Made by a program: the position numbers and the translations under genes
Notes under the pieces: generated by a model
Database searches by the model: none
Told to the model about the DNA's origin: nothing
The model's input: only the letters and a program-made list of their open reading frames with translations
Part shown: in pieces, positions 1-7,860 of the stretch
Layout: each line of letters begins with the position of its first letter
Numbering within the stretch: the first letter of the stretch is position 1
Assembly (NCBI GenBank): GCA_024645155.1
Contig: JAHEGF010000034.1
Span: 1-14,789 of the forward strand
Direction: 5' to 3'
DNA length: 14,789 nt
DNA from: Phyllobacteriaceae bacterium
GTDB taxonomy: Bacteria > Pseudomonadota > Alphaproteobacteria > Rhizobiales > Rhizobiaceae

Positions 1-1452
1 TTTATTGCCTCGCTGCTTGGCATCCGCAACGTCGTGCTTGCGGTCAACAAGATCGACCTTGTCGATTACGAGCAAACGACCTTCGAAAATATTGTTTCCG
101 ATTTCCAGGAATTCGCTCAGGTGCTTGGTTTTGAGCATGTCATGGCCATCCCCTTGTCTGCGCGCTATGGCGACAATGTCACAACCCGCTCGGACAAAAT
201 GCAATGGTATGGCGGACCGACATTGCTCGAACATCTTGAAACGGTTCCGGTGGGAAATGATGCCGTTTCCCGGCCCTTTCGTTTTCCCGTCCAGTATGTG
301 AACAGGCCCGATCCTGATTTCCGCGGATTTGCGGGCACCGTCGCGTCGGGCACCGTTTCCAGGGGCGACGAAGTGGTGATCGCGAAGTCGGGCAAGGTGT
401 CACGCATCAAACGGATTGCCAGCTTTGCCGGGGACCTCGATACCGCCAGCGAGGGAGAGGCGGTCACGTTGGTGCTCGAAGATGAAATCGAAGTCTCACG
501 CGGAAACATGCTGGTTCCGCCTGATGCGCGCCCTCACGTAGCCGACCAGTTCATGGCCAATGTGGTCTGGTTTGACGAACATGCGCTGCTGCCGGGACGG
601 TCATACATTCTGCAGACGGAAACCGACAAGACCAACGCAACAATAACCGATCTCAAGTATCGCATCGACGTCAACACGTTTTCTCATGAGGCAGCAAAAT
701 CCATCGACATGAATGAGGTCGGGATTTGCAACATTGCCACCCAATCACCGCTGGTATTCGACACCTATGAGGAAAACCGGGTAACTGGCGCTTTCGTTCT
801 AATCGACCGCCTGACCAATGCGACGGCAGGGGCGGGGATGATTGTCCATCCACTGCGCCGTGCGTCCAACGTTCATTGGCAGGCACTGGACGTCGACAAG
901 GAAAAACGTTCCGAACTGAAACATCAAAAACCGGCAGTGCTGTGGTTTACCGGCCTGTCCGGTTCGGGAAAGTCGACGATCGCTAATCTGTTGGAAAAAA
1001 AGCTGTATTCACTGGGCAAGCACACTTACATCCTCGACGGCGACAATGTCCGCCACGGTCTGAACCGGGACCTCGGATTTACCGAGGAGGATCGTGTGGA
1101 AAACATCCGCCGCGTGGCAGAAGTTGCCAAGCTGATGTCGGATTCCGGACTGATCGTCCTCGTATCCTTTATTTCGCCCTTCCGTGCCGAACGCAGGATG
1201 GCGCGTGAGATGATGGATAATGGCGAATTCGTCGAAGTCTTTGTCGACACACCCTTTGAAGAATGCGCCAAACGCGATCCAAAGGGCCTTTACGCGAAGG
1301 CGCTGCGCGGTGAGCTGGCGAACTTCACCGGTGTAGACTCGCCCTATGAGCGGCCGGTGAAGGCCGATATTCACCTGGGGACTGTAGGCCACACAGCCGA
1401 GGAACTGACAGACAGCGTTGAAGACTGGCTGCGCCAGCGCGCTATCATCTAG
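1..1452 (+). CDS. cysNC: Bifunctional sulfate adenylyltransferase subunit 1 / adenylylsulfate kinase (CysNC), 5' partial
   Basis: The frame is open from the first base, so the N-terminus lies outside the window; 483 residues are visible. The protein combines the GTPase subunit of ATP sulfurylase, which with CysD makes APS from sulfate and ATP, and APS kinase, which phosphorylates APS to PAPS in the cytoplasm. Seen: the GTPase G4 motif NKID at window residues 16-19, a G5-like LSARYGDN near 51-58, and EF-Tu-like beta-barrel domains to about 300. The APS kinase domain follows, with P-loop GLSGSGKST (318-326), DGDNVRHGLN (346-355) and SFISPFRAER (about 390-399) carrying the serine typical of APS kinases. 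The G1-G3 motifs must lie upstream, as presumably does cysD. This fusion is typical of rhizobia, where one version is called NodQ, and some other proteobacteria. cysQ follows after 35 bp. The kinase half looks intact. Family assignment is very secure. Confidence 0.97.
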   Translation, partial: FIASLLGIRNVVLAVNKIDLVDYEQTTFENIVSDFQEFAQVLGFEHVMAIPLSARYGDNVTTRSDKMQWYGGPTLLEHLETVPVGNDAVSRPFRFPVQYVNRPDPDFRGFAGTVASGTVSRGDEVVIAKSGKVSRIKRIASFAGDLDTASEGEAVTLVLEDEIEVSRGNMLVPPDARPHVADQFMANVVWFDEHALLPGRSYILQTETDKTNATITDLKYRIDVNTFSHEAAKSIDMNEVGICNIATQSPLVFDTYEENRVTGAFVLIDRLTNATAGAGMIVHPLRRASNVHWQALDVDKEKRSELKHQKPAVLWFTGLSGSGKSTIANLLEKKLYSLGKHTYILDGDNVRHGLNRDLGFTEEDRVENIRRVAEVAKLMSDSGLIVLVSFISPFRAERRMAREMMDNGEFVEVFVDTPFEECAKRDPKGLYAKALRGELANFTGVDSPYERPVKADIHLGTVGHTAEELTDSVEDWLRQRAII

Positions 1453-1487
1453 GAACCTGATACCGGTCTTGCGATTGAAAGAAACAC

Positions 1488-2309
1488 ATGATTGCCGAGC
1501 ACGATGACGGAAAGATCTGTGATGCGATTGTCGCGATGGCATTGTCTGCCGGCCGCGAGATCATGCGCATTTATGATGCCGGTATTACCGTTGACCACAA
1601 GGCCGACAGCAGCCCGGTTACACAGGCCGACCGCCAGGCTGAGGCGATGATCCTGGCGGAATTGAACCGGCAATTCCCGGCAACACCTGCCGTTGCCGAG
1701 GAGGCAGCTTCACAGGGAAACATTCCCGGCGATATCGGTACCGAGTTTTTTCTGGTTGATCCGCTGGATGGTACCCGGGAATTTGTTAACCAGCGCACAG
1801 ACTTCACAGTCAATATCGCGCTGATCCGAGACGGCACCCCGGTCGTCGGAGTGGTCTATGCACCAGCGCGCCACGAACTATTTTGTGCCCATCCGTCCAA
1901 TGCCCACAAGGCGAAAACGGATAGCGGGCACAAAGTCGAAACCTGGCAAAGAATTCGGGTGCGGGCCTGTGGAGAGCCGCCGCGAATTCTGGCAAGCCGG
2001 TCCCACCGCACACCGGAGACCGACGCATTCATTGCCAATATCGGGGCCTCCGAACTGGTATCCGTTGGTTCTTCGCTGAAGTTCTGCATGCTAGCCGCAG
2101 GCGAGGCCGACATCTATCCGCGTTTCGGACGCACGATGGAATGGGACACCGCAGCTGGCGATGCGGTATTGCGCGCCGCTGGCGGATCGACCACACTTAC
2201 TAATGGTCAACCGCTGCGCTATGGAAAACGAAATCAGGCTGATGATGTTGATTTTGCAAATCCGTACTTTATCGCCATTGGGGCGAAAGATACTGCCATC
2301 GCCAGATGA
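1488..2309 (+). CDS. cysQ: 3'(2'),5'-bisphosphate nucleotidase CysQ
   Basis: 273 residues, close to the usual CysQ length. The enzyme hydrolyses 3'-phosphoadenosine 5'-phosphate (PAP) to AMP and phosphate, clearing the by-product left when PAPS is used. It belongs to the lithium-sensitive, magnesium-dependent inositol-monophosphatase fold. Metal-binding motifs are visible in order: EE at 71-72, DPLDGT at 91-96, and WDTAAGDA at 219-226, with SSLKFC (195-200) before the last. The ATG at 1488 is preceded only by a weak purine stretch (GAAAG), so translation may depend on the cysNC message 35 bp upstream. Its position directly after the PAPS-synthesising cysNC matches its role and suggests one operon. 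An inositol monophosphatase proper is the alternative, but the context and motif spacing favour CysQ. Confidence 0.95.
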   Translation: MIAEHDDGKICDAIVAMALSAGREIMRIYDAGITVDHKADSSPVTQADRQAEAMILAELNRQFPATPAVAEEAASQGNIPGDIGTEFFLVDPLDGTREFVNQRTDFTVNIALIRDGTPVVGVVYAPARHELFCAHPSNAHKAKTDSGHKVETWQRIRVRACGEPPRILASRSHRTPETDAFIANIGASELVSVGSSLKFCMLAAGEADIYPRFGRTMEWDTAAGDAVLRAAGGSTTLTNGQPLRYGKRNQADDVDFANPYFIAIGAKDTAIAR

Positions 2310-2321
2310 ACCGGAATACCG

Positions 2322-3248
2322 GTGGGCAACGCGGTGTTGATATTCGGCGAGGCTGAAAGCAAGCCGGATTTACCCTCACCAACACGCAATCCGTTGCACA
2401 TTCCGCCGTCTGGATGGTTCCGCGCCCTTGGAAGGATGAGCTGGGTAACCATCGATTCAGATGTATCGATGCGCTGCGCCGGAGTGGCTTTTTATAGCTT
2501 CCTTTCAATATTTCCGGCGGTTGCGATCTGCGTTCTTCTCTTTGGTCTTCTCGCCGATCCGGCGTTGATCAGCGTCTGGATCAAGCAACTTGAGGCAATA
2601 GCACCCGAACAGGTTGTCGCAATAATAAACGATCGCCTGCAAGCGTTGGTCAACCGGCCGCGAGCCAACCTGGGATTCGGCCTGTTCCTGTCGGTATTCA
2701 TCGCGTTGTGGAGCGGATCTCGCGGCGTCAACGCATTGCTGTTTGCCCTGACGCGTGCCCACGAAGCGCATGAAGAACGCGGGACACTGGCGTCAGTTGT
2801 AATTGCTGTGGGGATGACCGTCAGCGCAATATTCGTGGCATTGATGATGTTGCTCGGGGTTGCAGTTGTTCCGGTCCTGACGGCGGCTTTGCCGCTCCCG
2901 CAGTATACGGAAAAGATTGCGCTTTGGGTCCGTTGGCCAATCCTGATGTCGTTGATATTTGTGGCCCTGACCGTTCTGTACCGGATTGGCCCTTACCGGC
3001 GCGATCCAAGCTGGCGCATGGTCATGCCCGGTGCAGCGCTTGCAACGCTGTTGTGGCTGGCGGCATCGCTTCTTTTTTCCGCCTATGTGGAGAATTTTGG
3101 CAGTTATGATGCGATGTTCGGCTCGCTGGCCGCAACAGTCATACTGCTGCTGTGGCTGTATTATTCGGTACTGATCGTAATACTCGGCGCCACATTCAAC
3201 GCAGAGCTTGAATACGAGGCACAGCGTGTCCACGCAGCAGCACAATAA
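2322..3248 (+). CDS. YihY/virulence factor BrkB family inner-membrane protein
   Basis: 308 residues from a GTG start 12 bp after the cysQ stop. The family consists of inner-membrane proteins with about six helices; BrkB was linked to serum resistance in Bordetella, but the molecular function is unsettled. Seen: the N-terminal signature around ALGRMSWVTIDSDVSMRCAG (35-54) and AFYSFLSIFPAVAICVLLFG (56-75), hydrophobic segments near 115-133, 157-190, 203-220 and 234-254, and the conserved C-terminal block YDAMFGSLAATVILLLWLYY (262-281), then LGATFNAELE (288-297). The start is uncertain: GTG at 2322 has only a weak GGAA upstream, and an ATG at 2436 would remove 38 residues, including part of the conserved approach to the first helix. 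Close spacing to cysQ suggests co-transcription without an obvious functional link. Old 'ribonuclease BN' labels for this family are wrong. Confidence 0.9.
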   Translation: MGNAVLIFGEAESKPDLPSPTRNPLHIPPSGWFRALGRMSWVTIDSDVSMRCAGVAFYSFLSIFPAVAICVLLFGLLADPALISVWIKQLEAIAPEQVVAIINDRLQALVNRPRANLGFGLFLSVFIALWSGSRGVNALLFALTRAHEAHEERGTLASVVIAVGMTVSAIFVALMMLLGVAVVPVLTAALPLPQYTEKIALWVRWPILMSLIFVALTVLYRIGPYRRDPSWRMVMPGAALATLLWLAASLLFSAYVENFGSYDAMFGSLAATVILLLWLYYSVLIVILGATFNAELEYEAQRVHAAAQ

Positions 3249-3256
3249 GCGGCGAA

Positions 3257-4663
3257 CTAGTTGATCTCCTGGGGCGCGTGATCATCAAGCAGATCGCTTT
3301 CGGACAACCTGGCGCGTTCGTTCACCAGTGTTTTTGCAGCTTCCCTGTCCACAGACGTATCCATTGATTCATCTTCGGATAGCACTGCTACTGGTGGCTT
3401 CACGGTGCGCTTGCGGGCTCCGGGTTTACTCCGGGTGCCGGTTCCCGATTCATCCTGAAGCGTCACCAGGTAACCGGGTTGCGGCATCGCAAAACCGGCT
3501 TTTTCCAATGCTGTCTTAACATGCCGGATCGCTTCCGAGCGGGCCTTTTGGTAACTTGTCTGGCTTTGGTTCACCCACCCGCCAAACCACAATGTGACGC
3601 TTGAGCCATCAATGTCCTTGATCCAGGCATCGGGAGCTGGGGTTCCAAGAACGAATTCGAGCGAACGGATGGCGTTGAGCCCGGTTGCCAGCGCCGCATC
3701 CAGTGCACCGGTCAATCCGAGCTCGATTTCAAAGGTGAATCGCCGTTCGGGGTTGCGGTCATAATTCAGGATTGTAGCCTTGAACACGGTAGAATTGGGA
3801 ATGCGGATATGATTGCCGTCGGCATCCATCAGGATGGTGGCTCGTGAGGTCAGGCCAAGCACACTACCCTCGGTACCGTCGATATCGACGTAATCCATCG
3901 GACGAAATGGCTGACGAATGCTGAGCAGGATACTGGCGATATAGTTCTCGACCGTGTCACGCACGGCAAAACCAATTGCCAGTCCGATTATCCCGGCCGC
4001 ACCCAGTATCGTGCTCAAAAGGGCTGTTGCACCCAGTATGTCGAGCGCCAGCAAAATGCCTGCGGCCAGAAAGGATAGCCGGATTACCTGGCGAAGCAAT
4101 TCCGCCAGAAATGCATTGGGAGCGATTTTCGACCAGGGGAAGTCCCGGGCAGCAATCCACCAGCCAAACGCGGTGGTGATCAGGAAAACCACAAGAGAAA
4201 CAATGACCAGAGGGACATAGTTCACAACTTGTGCAAACCGGTTTCGCAGCCGCTCGACGACCGGCGCCAGCCGTTTCGTCACCTCGGTTACCGTTTCGAT
4301 CTTGTTGTTGACCTCGACAACCCCCTCGACCCGTGCTGCAAGTTGTGCCGCATGTTCCGCGAGATATGTTTCAGTGACACGGCCGCGAAGCGTAACCACG
4401 CCCGAGCGGACGGTTACAAATACCGGTTCAAGCCCTTCAATTTCGTCGAATATTCCCTGAATGCGTTTCCTGATCAGGACATCAGTTGGTGCAACATCGG
4501 CGGTCGCAATGGGTGCGTCATTTGCAGGAGCATCGTCTGCGGCCATCGCCGGGTTGACCAGCACTGCGACCAAGAAAAGGACACTTGCAAACAGGCTGAT
4601 GAGCCGGGCTGCGAAATCTTTGCTAGATATCCGCGCAGAACGTGATTCAAACCGTGCCTGCAT
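3257..4663 (-). CDS. MscS-family mechanosensitive ion channel with periplasmic BON domain
   Basis: 468 residues. MscS-type channels open under membrane tension and release solutes on hypo-osmotic shock. Seen in order: a Sec-type signal peptide (about 21-41, likely cleavage after NPAMA); a BON domain (about 61-125, with VRSGVVTLRGRV near 85-96), a fold associated with phospholipid or surface binding; a transmembrane helix (148-171), a second (192-212), then the glycine/alanine-rich pore helix region (213-250, containing GAAGIIGLAIGFAVRDTVEN); the MscS beta domain (about 250-300, IRIPNSTVFKATILNYDRNP); an alpha/beta domain to about 395; and a charged, low-complexity tail (404-468). At 468 residues it is longer than E. 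coli MscS (286) because of the BON region and tail. GGAGGGAG with 6-nt spacing supports the ATG at 4663. It lies 75 bp after the carbamoyltransferase and converges with the YihY gene, 8 bp apart. The exact number of helices is inferred by eye. Confidence 0.93.
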   Translation of the reverse strand: MQARFESRSARISSKDFAARLISLFASVLFLVAVLVNPAMAADDAPANDAPIATADVAPTDVLIRKRIQGIFDEIEGLEPVFVTVRSGVVTLRGRVTETYLAEHAAQLAARVEGVVEVNNKIETVTEVTKRLAPVVERLRNRFAQVVNYVPLVIVSLVVFLITTAFGWWIAARDFPWSKIAPNAFLAELLRQVIRLSFLAAGILLALDILGATALLSTILGAAGIIGLAIGFAVRDTVENYIASILLSIRQPFRPMDYVDIDGTEGSVLGLTSRATILMDADGNHIRIPNSTVFKATILNYDRNPERRFTFEIELGLTGALDAALATGLNAIRSLEFVLGTPAPDAWIKDIDGSSVTLWFGGWVNQSQTSYQKARSEAIRHVKTALEKAGFAMPQPGYLVTLQDESGTGTRSKPGARKRTVKPPVAVLSEDESMDTSVDREAAKTLVNERARLSESDLLDDHAPQEIN

Positions 4664-4669
4664 GACAAA

Positions 4670-4677
4670 CTCCCTCC
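4670..4677 (-). promoter_or_regulatory. Strong ribosome binding site of the mscS-like gene
   Basis: On the minus strand GGAGGGAG lies 6 nt before the ATG at 4663. It is an almost ideal Shine-Dalgarno sequence, among the strongest in the window, and fixes the start so that the signal peptide is included. Confidence 0.8.
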
Positions 4678-4688
4678 GGTGCCGCGGA

Positions 4689-4717
4689 AATCTACGCTGC
4701 GAATGGATGTCGGTAAA
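4689..4717 (-). promoter_or_regulatory. Possible sigma-70-like promoter for the mscS-like gene
   Basis: On the minus strand a -35-like TTTACC (4712-4717) is separated by 17 bp from a -10-like TAGATT (4689-4694). Each matches the consensus hexamer at 4 of 6 positions, and the spacing is ideal. Transcription would start about 20 nt before the ATG at 4663, leaving room for the ribosome binding site. It lies between the carbamoyltransferase stop and the channel gene and would allow separate expression. Such matches arise by chance, so this is tentative. Confidence 0.3.
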
Positions 4718-4738
4718 CAGCGGCGGGATGTGGATATT

Positions 4739-6298
4739 CTATTTTGCGATATAAATTGTGTCGCCGACGACAAAACCGTCCAGGCCGCTATCGCGCGCAT
4801 ACCGGACCAGGTCACTCATCCGGTTGATAAAACCTTTGCCGCTGAAATTCAGGGAGGTATTGCACAATACCCCGAACCCCGTTCGTTGGCGGAATGCTTC
4901 CAGCAACCGGTGCATTTGCGGATTATCGTCGCGCGTTACCGTTTGTCCGCGCGCACTGCCGTCAACATGGGTCACCGCCTTCAGCTTTTCGGTCTTCACC
5001 TTCTGAAAATAGAGCATGTGCGGGCTCGGGCCGTGATTGTCAAAAAGCCGGTCGAATTCTTCTTCCATCAAGATTGGAGCGATCGGGCGGAAACCTTCGC
5101 GCTTCTTGATCGCATTGAGCCGCAGATGCGTTTCGCGCGTAAACGGAGCGGCCAGTAGCGAACGGTTTCCAAGCGCTCGCGGCCCGATTTCATAGCGGCC
5201 CTGAACCCACGCAAAAATCCGGCCATCTTCCAGATATTTTGCCATGTTCGGATAATCCAGCGTTTCGCGCCTGAAACCGCTCATGTCAGCCTCGTCGAGG
5301 GCGAATTCTTCGCCGGCGTAAACGCTCCACTCAAGCTTTGCATTTCCGGTGTAGTGGTGCTGGGCATCGACCGCGGTACCAATCGCCGATCCGGAATCAT
5401 TTGCACAGGGTTGGACAAACGTATCTTCAAACAGGCCGCTTTTGCGCCACTGGCTGTTCCAGTCGCAGTTGAGACCGCAGCCGCCGGAAATTAGCAGCGG
5501 CAGTCCTTCAGGCATGTGTTTGCCGGCAAATTCTGCAAACCGCTCGAAAACGGCATTTTGAAAATGATGGGCGAGATTGCGGAATTCGGCGCTTTCGAGC
5601 CCGATATTGAAATACGGTGAATCGCTGAAATCGGCTTTGCGCAACGGCGCCCGTTCAGCGTCCCAGGAGAAAACACGCTCGATCAACGCGCGCTCGTTGG
5701 CAGTCAATGCTCCCTGTTCGCCGAAGGCGGCGATGGCCATCAACTTGCCTGCGTCCTCGCGGCGCGATTTGCGCGCGTCTGGCGGATAGGCGGGGTCAGC
5801 CAATCCGTAGACAAAACCATATTTATGACCAGGCCCGGTCATCGGTGTGCCGAGCTTTTCGATATTGAGATTTTCATCAATCCGGTAAAACGCGCCAAGC
5901 ACGCCTTCCCAGACCAGGGCATAGCAGGGTTCGCCTTGCGGAAACGGCGACATCGCGTAGCTGCCAAGCAGATGCGATCGCTCGTGGGATGATGAAAAGT
6001 GCTGGATGGTGTTGCCGAACAGCGGGAATGGGCGGTCTTCAACCGACTTCGAATCCGCGCCGAAATATCCGGCGCCGATCGGGTCCGCCATGGGACGAAA
6101 TGATTTCATCCATCCCGAAACGGCAAATACATCCGGAACGCCATTTGTAAGCGAAAACCCGTGCATCAGGTCTTCGCTTGAAATTGGTGCATAGCGCGGA
6201 CCGGAGTCTTTTTCCGCCTCGATGGAAAATATCAGCGACCCGTCATCAACAAGGGCAACGTGTCCGTCGTGACCTGGCTTGTAGGCGAATATCTTCAT
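4739..6298 (-). CDS. CmcH/NodU-family O-carbamoyltransferase
   Basis: 519 residues from the ATG at 6298. Enzymes of this family transfer the carbamoyl group of carbamoyl phosphate, through carbamoyladenylate, to a hydroxyl on an antibiotic, sugar or lipo-oligosaccharide. The N-terminal Kae1-like domain starts FAYKPGHDGHVALVDDG, with GHD at 9-11. Putative metal ligands are His105 and His109 (HERSH) and Asp301 (ANDSG). ISGGCGLNCDWN lies near 270-281. The C-terminal YrdC-like domain holds YEIGPRALGNRSLLAAPF (369-386) and CNTSLN (479-484). The KPGHDG start and AEKDS (28-32) resemble 3-hydroxymethylcephem carbamoyltransferases (CmcH) more than NodU. A GTG at 6310 would add four residues; its GAGG lies only 2 nt away, whereas the same GAGG is 13 nt before the ATG, and the family N-terminus favours the ATG. 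The gene follows ugd after 78 bp. The substrate is unknown; cephem chemistry is not implied, since no beta-lactam genes are visible. Confidence 0.9.
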   Translation of the reverse strand: MKIFAYKPGHDGHVALVDDGSLIFSIEAEKDSGPRYAPISSEDLMHGFSLTNGVPDVFAVSGWMKSFRPMADPIGAGYFGADSKSVEDRPFPLFGNTIQHFSSSHERSHLLGSYAMSPFPQGEPCYALVWEGVLGAFYRIDENLNIEKLGTPMTGPGHKYGFVYGLADPAYPPDARKSRREDAGKLMAIAAFGEQGALTANERALIERVFSWDAERAPLRKADFSDSPYFNIGLESAEFRNLAHHFQNAVFERFAEFAGKHMPEGLPLLISGGCGLNCDWNSQWRKSGLFEDTFVQPCANDSGSAIGTAVDAQHHYTGNAKLEWSVYAGEEFALDEADMSGFRRETLDYPNMAKYLEDGRIFAWVQGRYEIGPRALGNRSLLAAPFTRETHLRLNAIKKREGFRPIAPILMEEEFDRLFDNHGPSPHMLYFQKVKTEKLKAVTHVDGSARGQTVTRDDNPQMHRLLEAFRQRTGFGVLCNTSLNFSGKGFINRMSDLVRYARDSGLDGFVVGDTIYIAK

Positions 6299-6376
6299 GG
6301 ACTGCTTCACGCCTCAAATTGTGAACATCTCCGGCATGGCCAGAAAAGGCTGGAATACGGGGTAATTTGCCGGCGA

Positions 6377-7741
6377 TTAATTGGCAGCCGCAGTTAATCG
6401 GGTGCCCTTCAGATCGGTCGGCTCAGATGATGGTTCGGCAATTTCGCGCCCGACACTGATATAGGTAAATCCAACCTTGGCCGGTTCCTTGCGCCGGTGA
6501 ATGTTTCGCAAATCGATCATCAGTGGCTGCGCCATGATCGATTTCAGCCGGGTCAGGTCAAGTGCACGCAATACGTTCCAGTCGGTAACGAGGACAACGG
6601 CATCCGCATTTTCACAGGCTTCGTAAGGATCAGGACTCCAGGTGACATCGGGAAACATTTTTGACGCTGCAGTCATCGCCTGAGGATCGAAGGCGCGGAT
6701 ATTGATGCCCTTATTCAGGAGTTCCTCGATTATCGTAAGGGCGGGCGATTCCCTGATATCATCGGTATTCGCCTTGAAAGCTACTCCAAGAATCGCAACC
6801 GTTTTTCCCTCCGGTTTGCCCAATGCCCCGATTACTTTCTCTGCACTTGCGATTTTTCTTGCATGATTGATACGGATGGTTGCCTCGACGAGCATCTGTG
6901 GCGCTCCGGCTTTCCGGGCAAAGGCAGCCAGCGCCCTGGTATCCTTGGGAAAACATGATCCGCCAAATCCCGGCCCCGCACGCAGAAACTGGTCGCCTAT
7001 GCGCTCGTCAAGACCCATGATGTCGGCAACTTCGATAATGTTGGCGCCGGTCTTTTCACACAGATCAGCAATTTCATTGATGAATGTCACCTTCATCGCG
7101 AGAAAGGCGTTGGACGCGTGCTTGCTGATCTCTGCATCTTCAAGCGATGCAATGCGTATCGGAGTGCTTTGCAGGCTCAATGGTCGGTAAATGTGCTCGG
7201 CGACACTTCGGCCATGAGCGTCGTGGACACCGAGCACCACCCGATCGGGCTTCATGAAATCATCGACTGCCGAGCCTTCCCGCAGGAATTCGGGATTCGA
7301 TACAACCGAAAACTTCAGCTCCGGCCGCATTTTCTCGATCATATGCATGATGGTCCGTGTCGTGCCGGCGACGACCGTGCATTTCACGATTATCACAACA
7401 CCGTCTTTCAAGACCGGCGTTATTTCCTTGATGGCGCCATGAAGGTATTTCAGATCCACCATCTCGCCATCGTCCGACGACGGAGTCCCGACAGCAAAAA
7501 AGACCGCATCCGCGTTACGAGACGCCTCCACCGCGTCGGTTGAAAAATGCAGCCGGCCGGCAAGTGCGTTTTGGCGAAGCATCTGCTCGACACCTGGTTC
7601 GTATATCGGGCAATGACCGGCCTTCAGCTTTTCGATCTTGCTTGCATCGTTGTCGACGCAGGTCACGTCGAACCCGAACTCTGAAATACAAACGCCGGTG
7701 ACCAAACCGACATAACCGGTTCCAATAATGGTAATTTTCAA
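6377..7741 (-). CDS. ugd: UDP-glucose 6-dehydrogenase
   Basis: 454 residues, the usual length. The cytoplasmic enzyme oxidises UDP-glucose to UDP-glucuronate with two NAD+, feeding acidic sugars into exopolysaccharide, capsule and lipopolysaccharide. Seen: N-terminal Rossmann motif GTGYVG (7-12); SNPEFLREGSA (148-158); KHASNAFLAMK (207-217) with the family's conserved lysine and asparagine; the catalytic cysteine Cys263 in GPGFGGSCFPKD (256-267); and the C-terminal UDP-binding domain beginning near GVAFKANTDDIRESPA (319-334). The start is TTG at 7741, supported by AGAGG 8 nt upstream and by the protein beginning exactly at the Rossmann strand (MKITIIGTGYVG). It leads a minus-strand group with the carbamoyltransferase and channel, and diverges from a UDP-glucuronate epimerase gene that would use its product. 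A GDP-mannose dehydrogenase is the alternative, but the motifs fit Ugd better. Confidence 0.96.
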   Translation of the reverse strand: MKITIIGTGYVGLVTGVCISEFGFDVTCVDNDASKIEKLKAGHCPIYEPGVEQMLRQNALAGRLHFSTDAVEASRNADAVFFAVGTPSSDDGEMVDLKYLHGAIKEITPVLKDGVVIIVKCTVVAGTTRTIMHMIEKMRPELKFSVVSNPEFLREGSAVDDFMKPDRVVLGVHDAHGRSVAEHIYRPLSLQSTPIRIASLEDAEISKHASNAFLAMKVTFINEIADLCEKTGANIIEVADIMGLDERIGDQFLRAGPGFGGSCFPKDTRALAAFARKAGAPQMLVEATIRINHARKIASAEKVIGALGKPEGKTVAILGVAFKANTDDIRESPALTIIEELLNKGINIRAFDPQAMTAASKMFPDVTWSPDPYEACENADAVVLVTDWNVLRALDLTRLKSIMAQPLMIDLRNIHRRKEPAKVGFTYISVGREIAEPSSEPTDLKGTRLTAAAN

Positions 7742-7749
7742 GGGAACGT

Positions 7750-7754
7750 CCTCT
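7750..7754 (-). promoter_or_regulatory. Ribosome binding site that supports the TTG start of ugd
   Basis: On the minus strand AGAGG lies 8 nt before TTG at 7741. No ATG or GTG near this position gives the family's N-terminus, so the site decides for the rare TTG start, which may limit Ugd synthesis. Confidence 0.65.
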
Positions 7755-7830
7755 GTTGGCCGCAGGCGTAAAGTCTAAGCATAACGGTCGCAATGAAACC
7801 AGAATTAATTGCCTCACGAAAGGGTCGGGA

Positions 7831-7855
7831 TACTGCGGCGCCCTGCGCCGTGGTA
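7831..7855 (+). repeat. Eleven-pair hairpin in the leader of the epimerase gene
   Basis: TACTGCGGCGC (7831-7841) and GCGCCGTGGTA (7845-7855) pair around a CCT loop: nine Watson-Crick pairs and two adjacent G-U pairs. The G-U pairs form only in plus-strand RNA; in minus-strand RNA they become A-C mismatches, so the full stem favours a transcript reading toward the epimerase. No U-tract follows, so it is not an intrinsic terminator. It lies 76 nt before the ATG at 7931. The inner six base pairs are perfect and could alternatively be a protein-binding palindrome. Confidence 0.55.
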
Positions 7856-7860
7856 ACTGG

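Noticed and set aside
1009..1542. Minus-strand open frame of 177 codons across the end of cysNC
   Set aside because: It is antisense to the well-conserved APS kinase domain, and its translation shows no family features.
2793..3245. Minus-strand open frame of 150 codons over the YihY gene
   Set aside because: Its Gln/His/Cys-rich translation is typical of an antisense shadow of a hydrophobic membrane protein.
3249..3256. Bidirectional terminator between the converging YihY and channel genes
   Set aside because: Only 8 bp separate the stop codons, and I found no stable stem with a U-tract in or around the gap.
1..6298. A nodulation gene cluster (nodQ and nodU-like genes)
   Set aside because: cysNC with cysQ fits general sulfate activation, the carbamoyltransferase resembles CmcH more than NodU, and no nodABC, nod box or other symbiosis genes are visible.
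6331..6373. Inverted repeat CCGGCA/TGCCGG enclosing a short CCAG/CTGG hairpin between ugd and the carbamoyltransferase
   Set aside because: The arms are short, the loops long and no U-tract follows, so I do not call a terminator; chance is likely.
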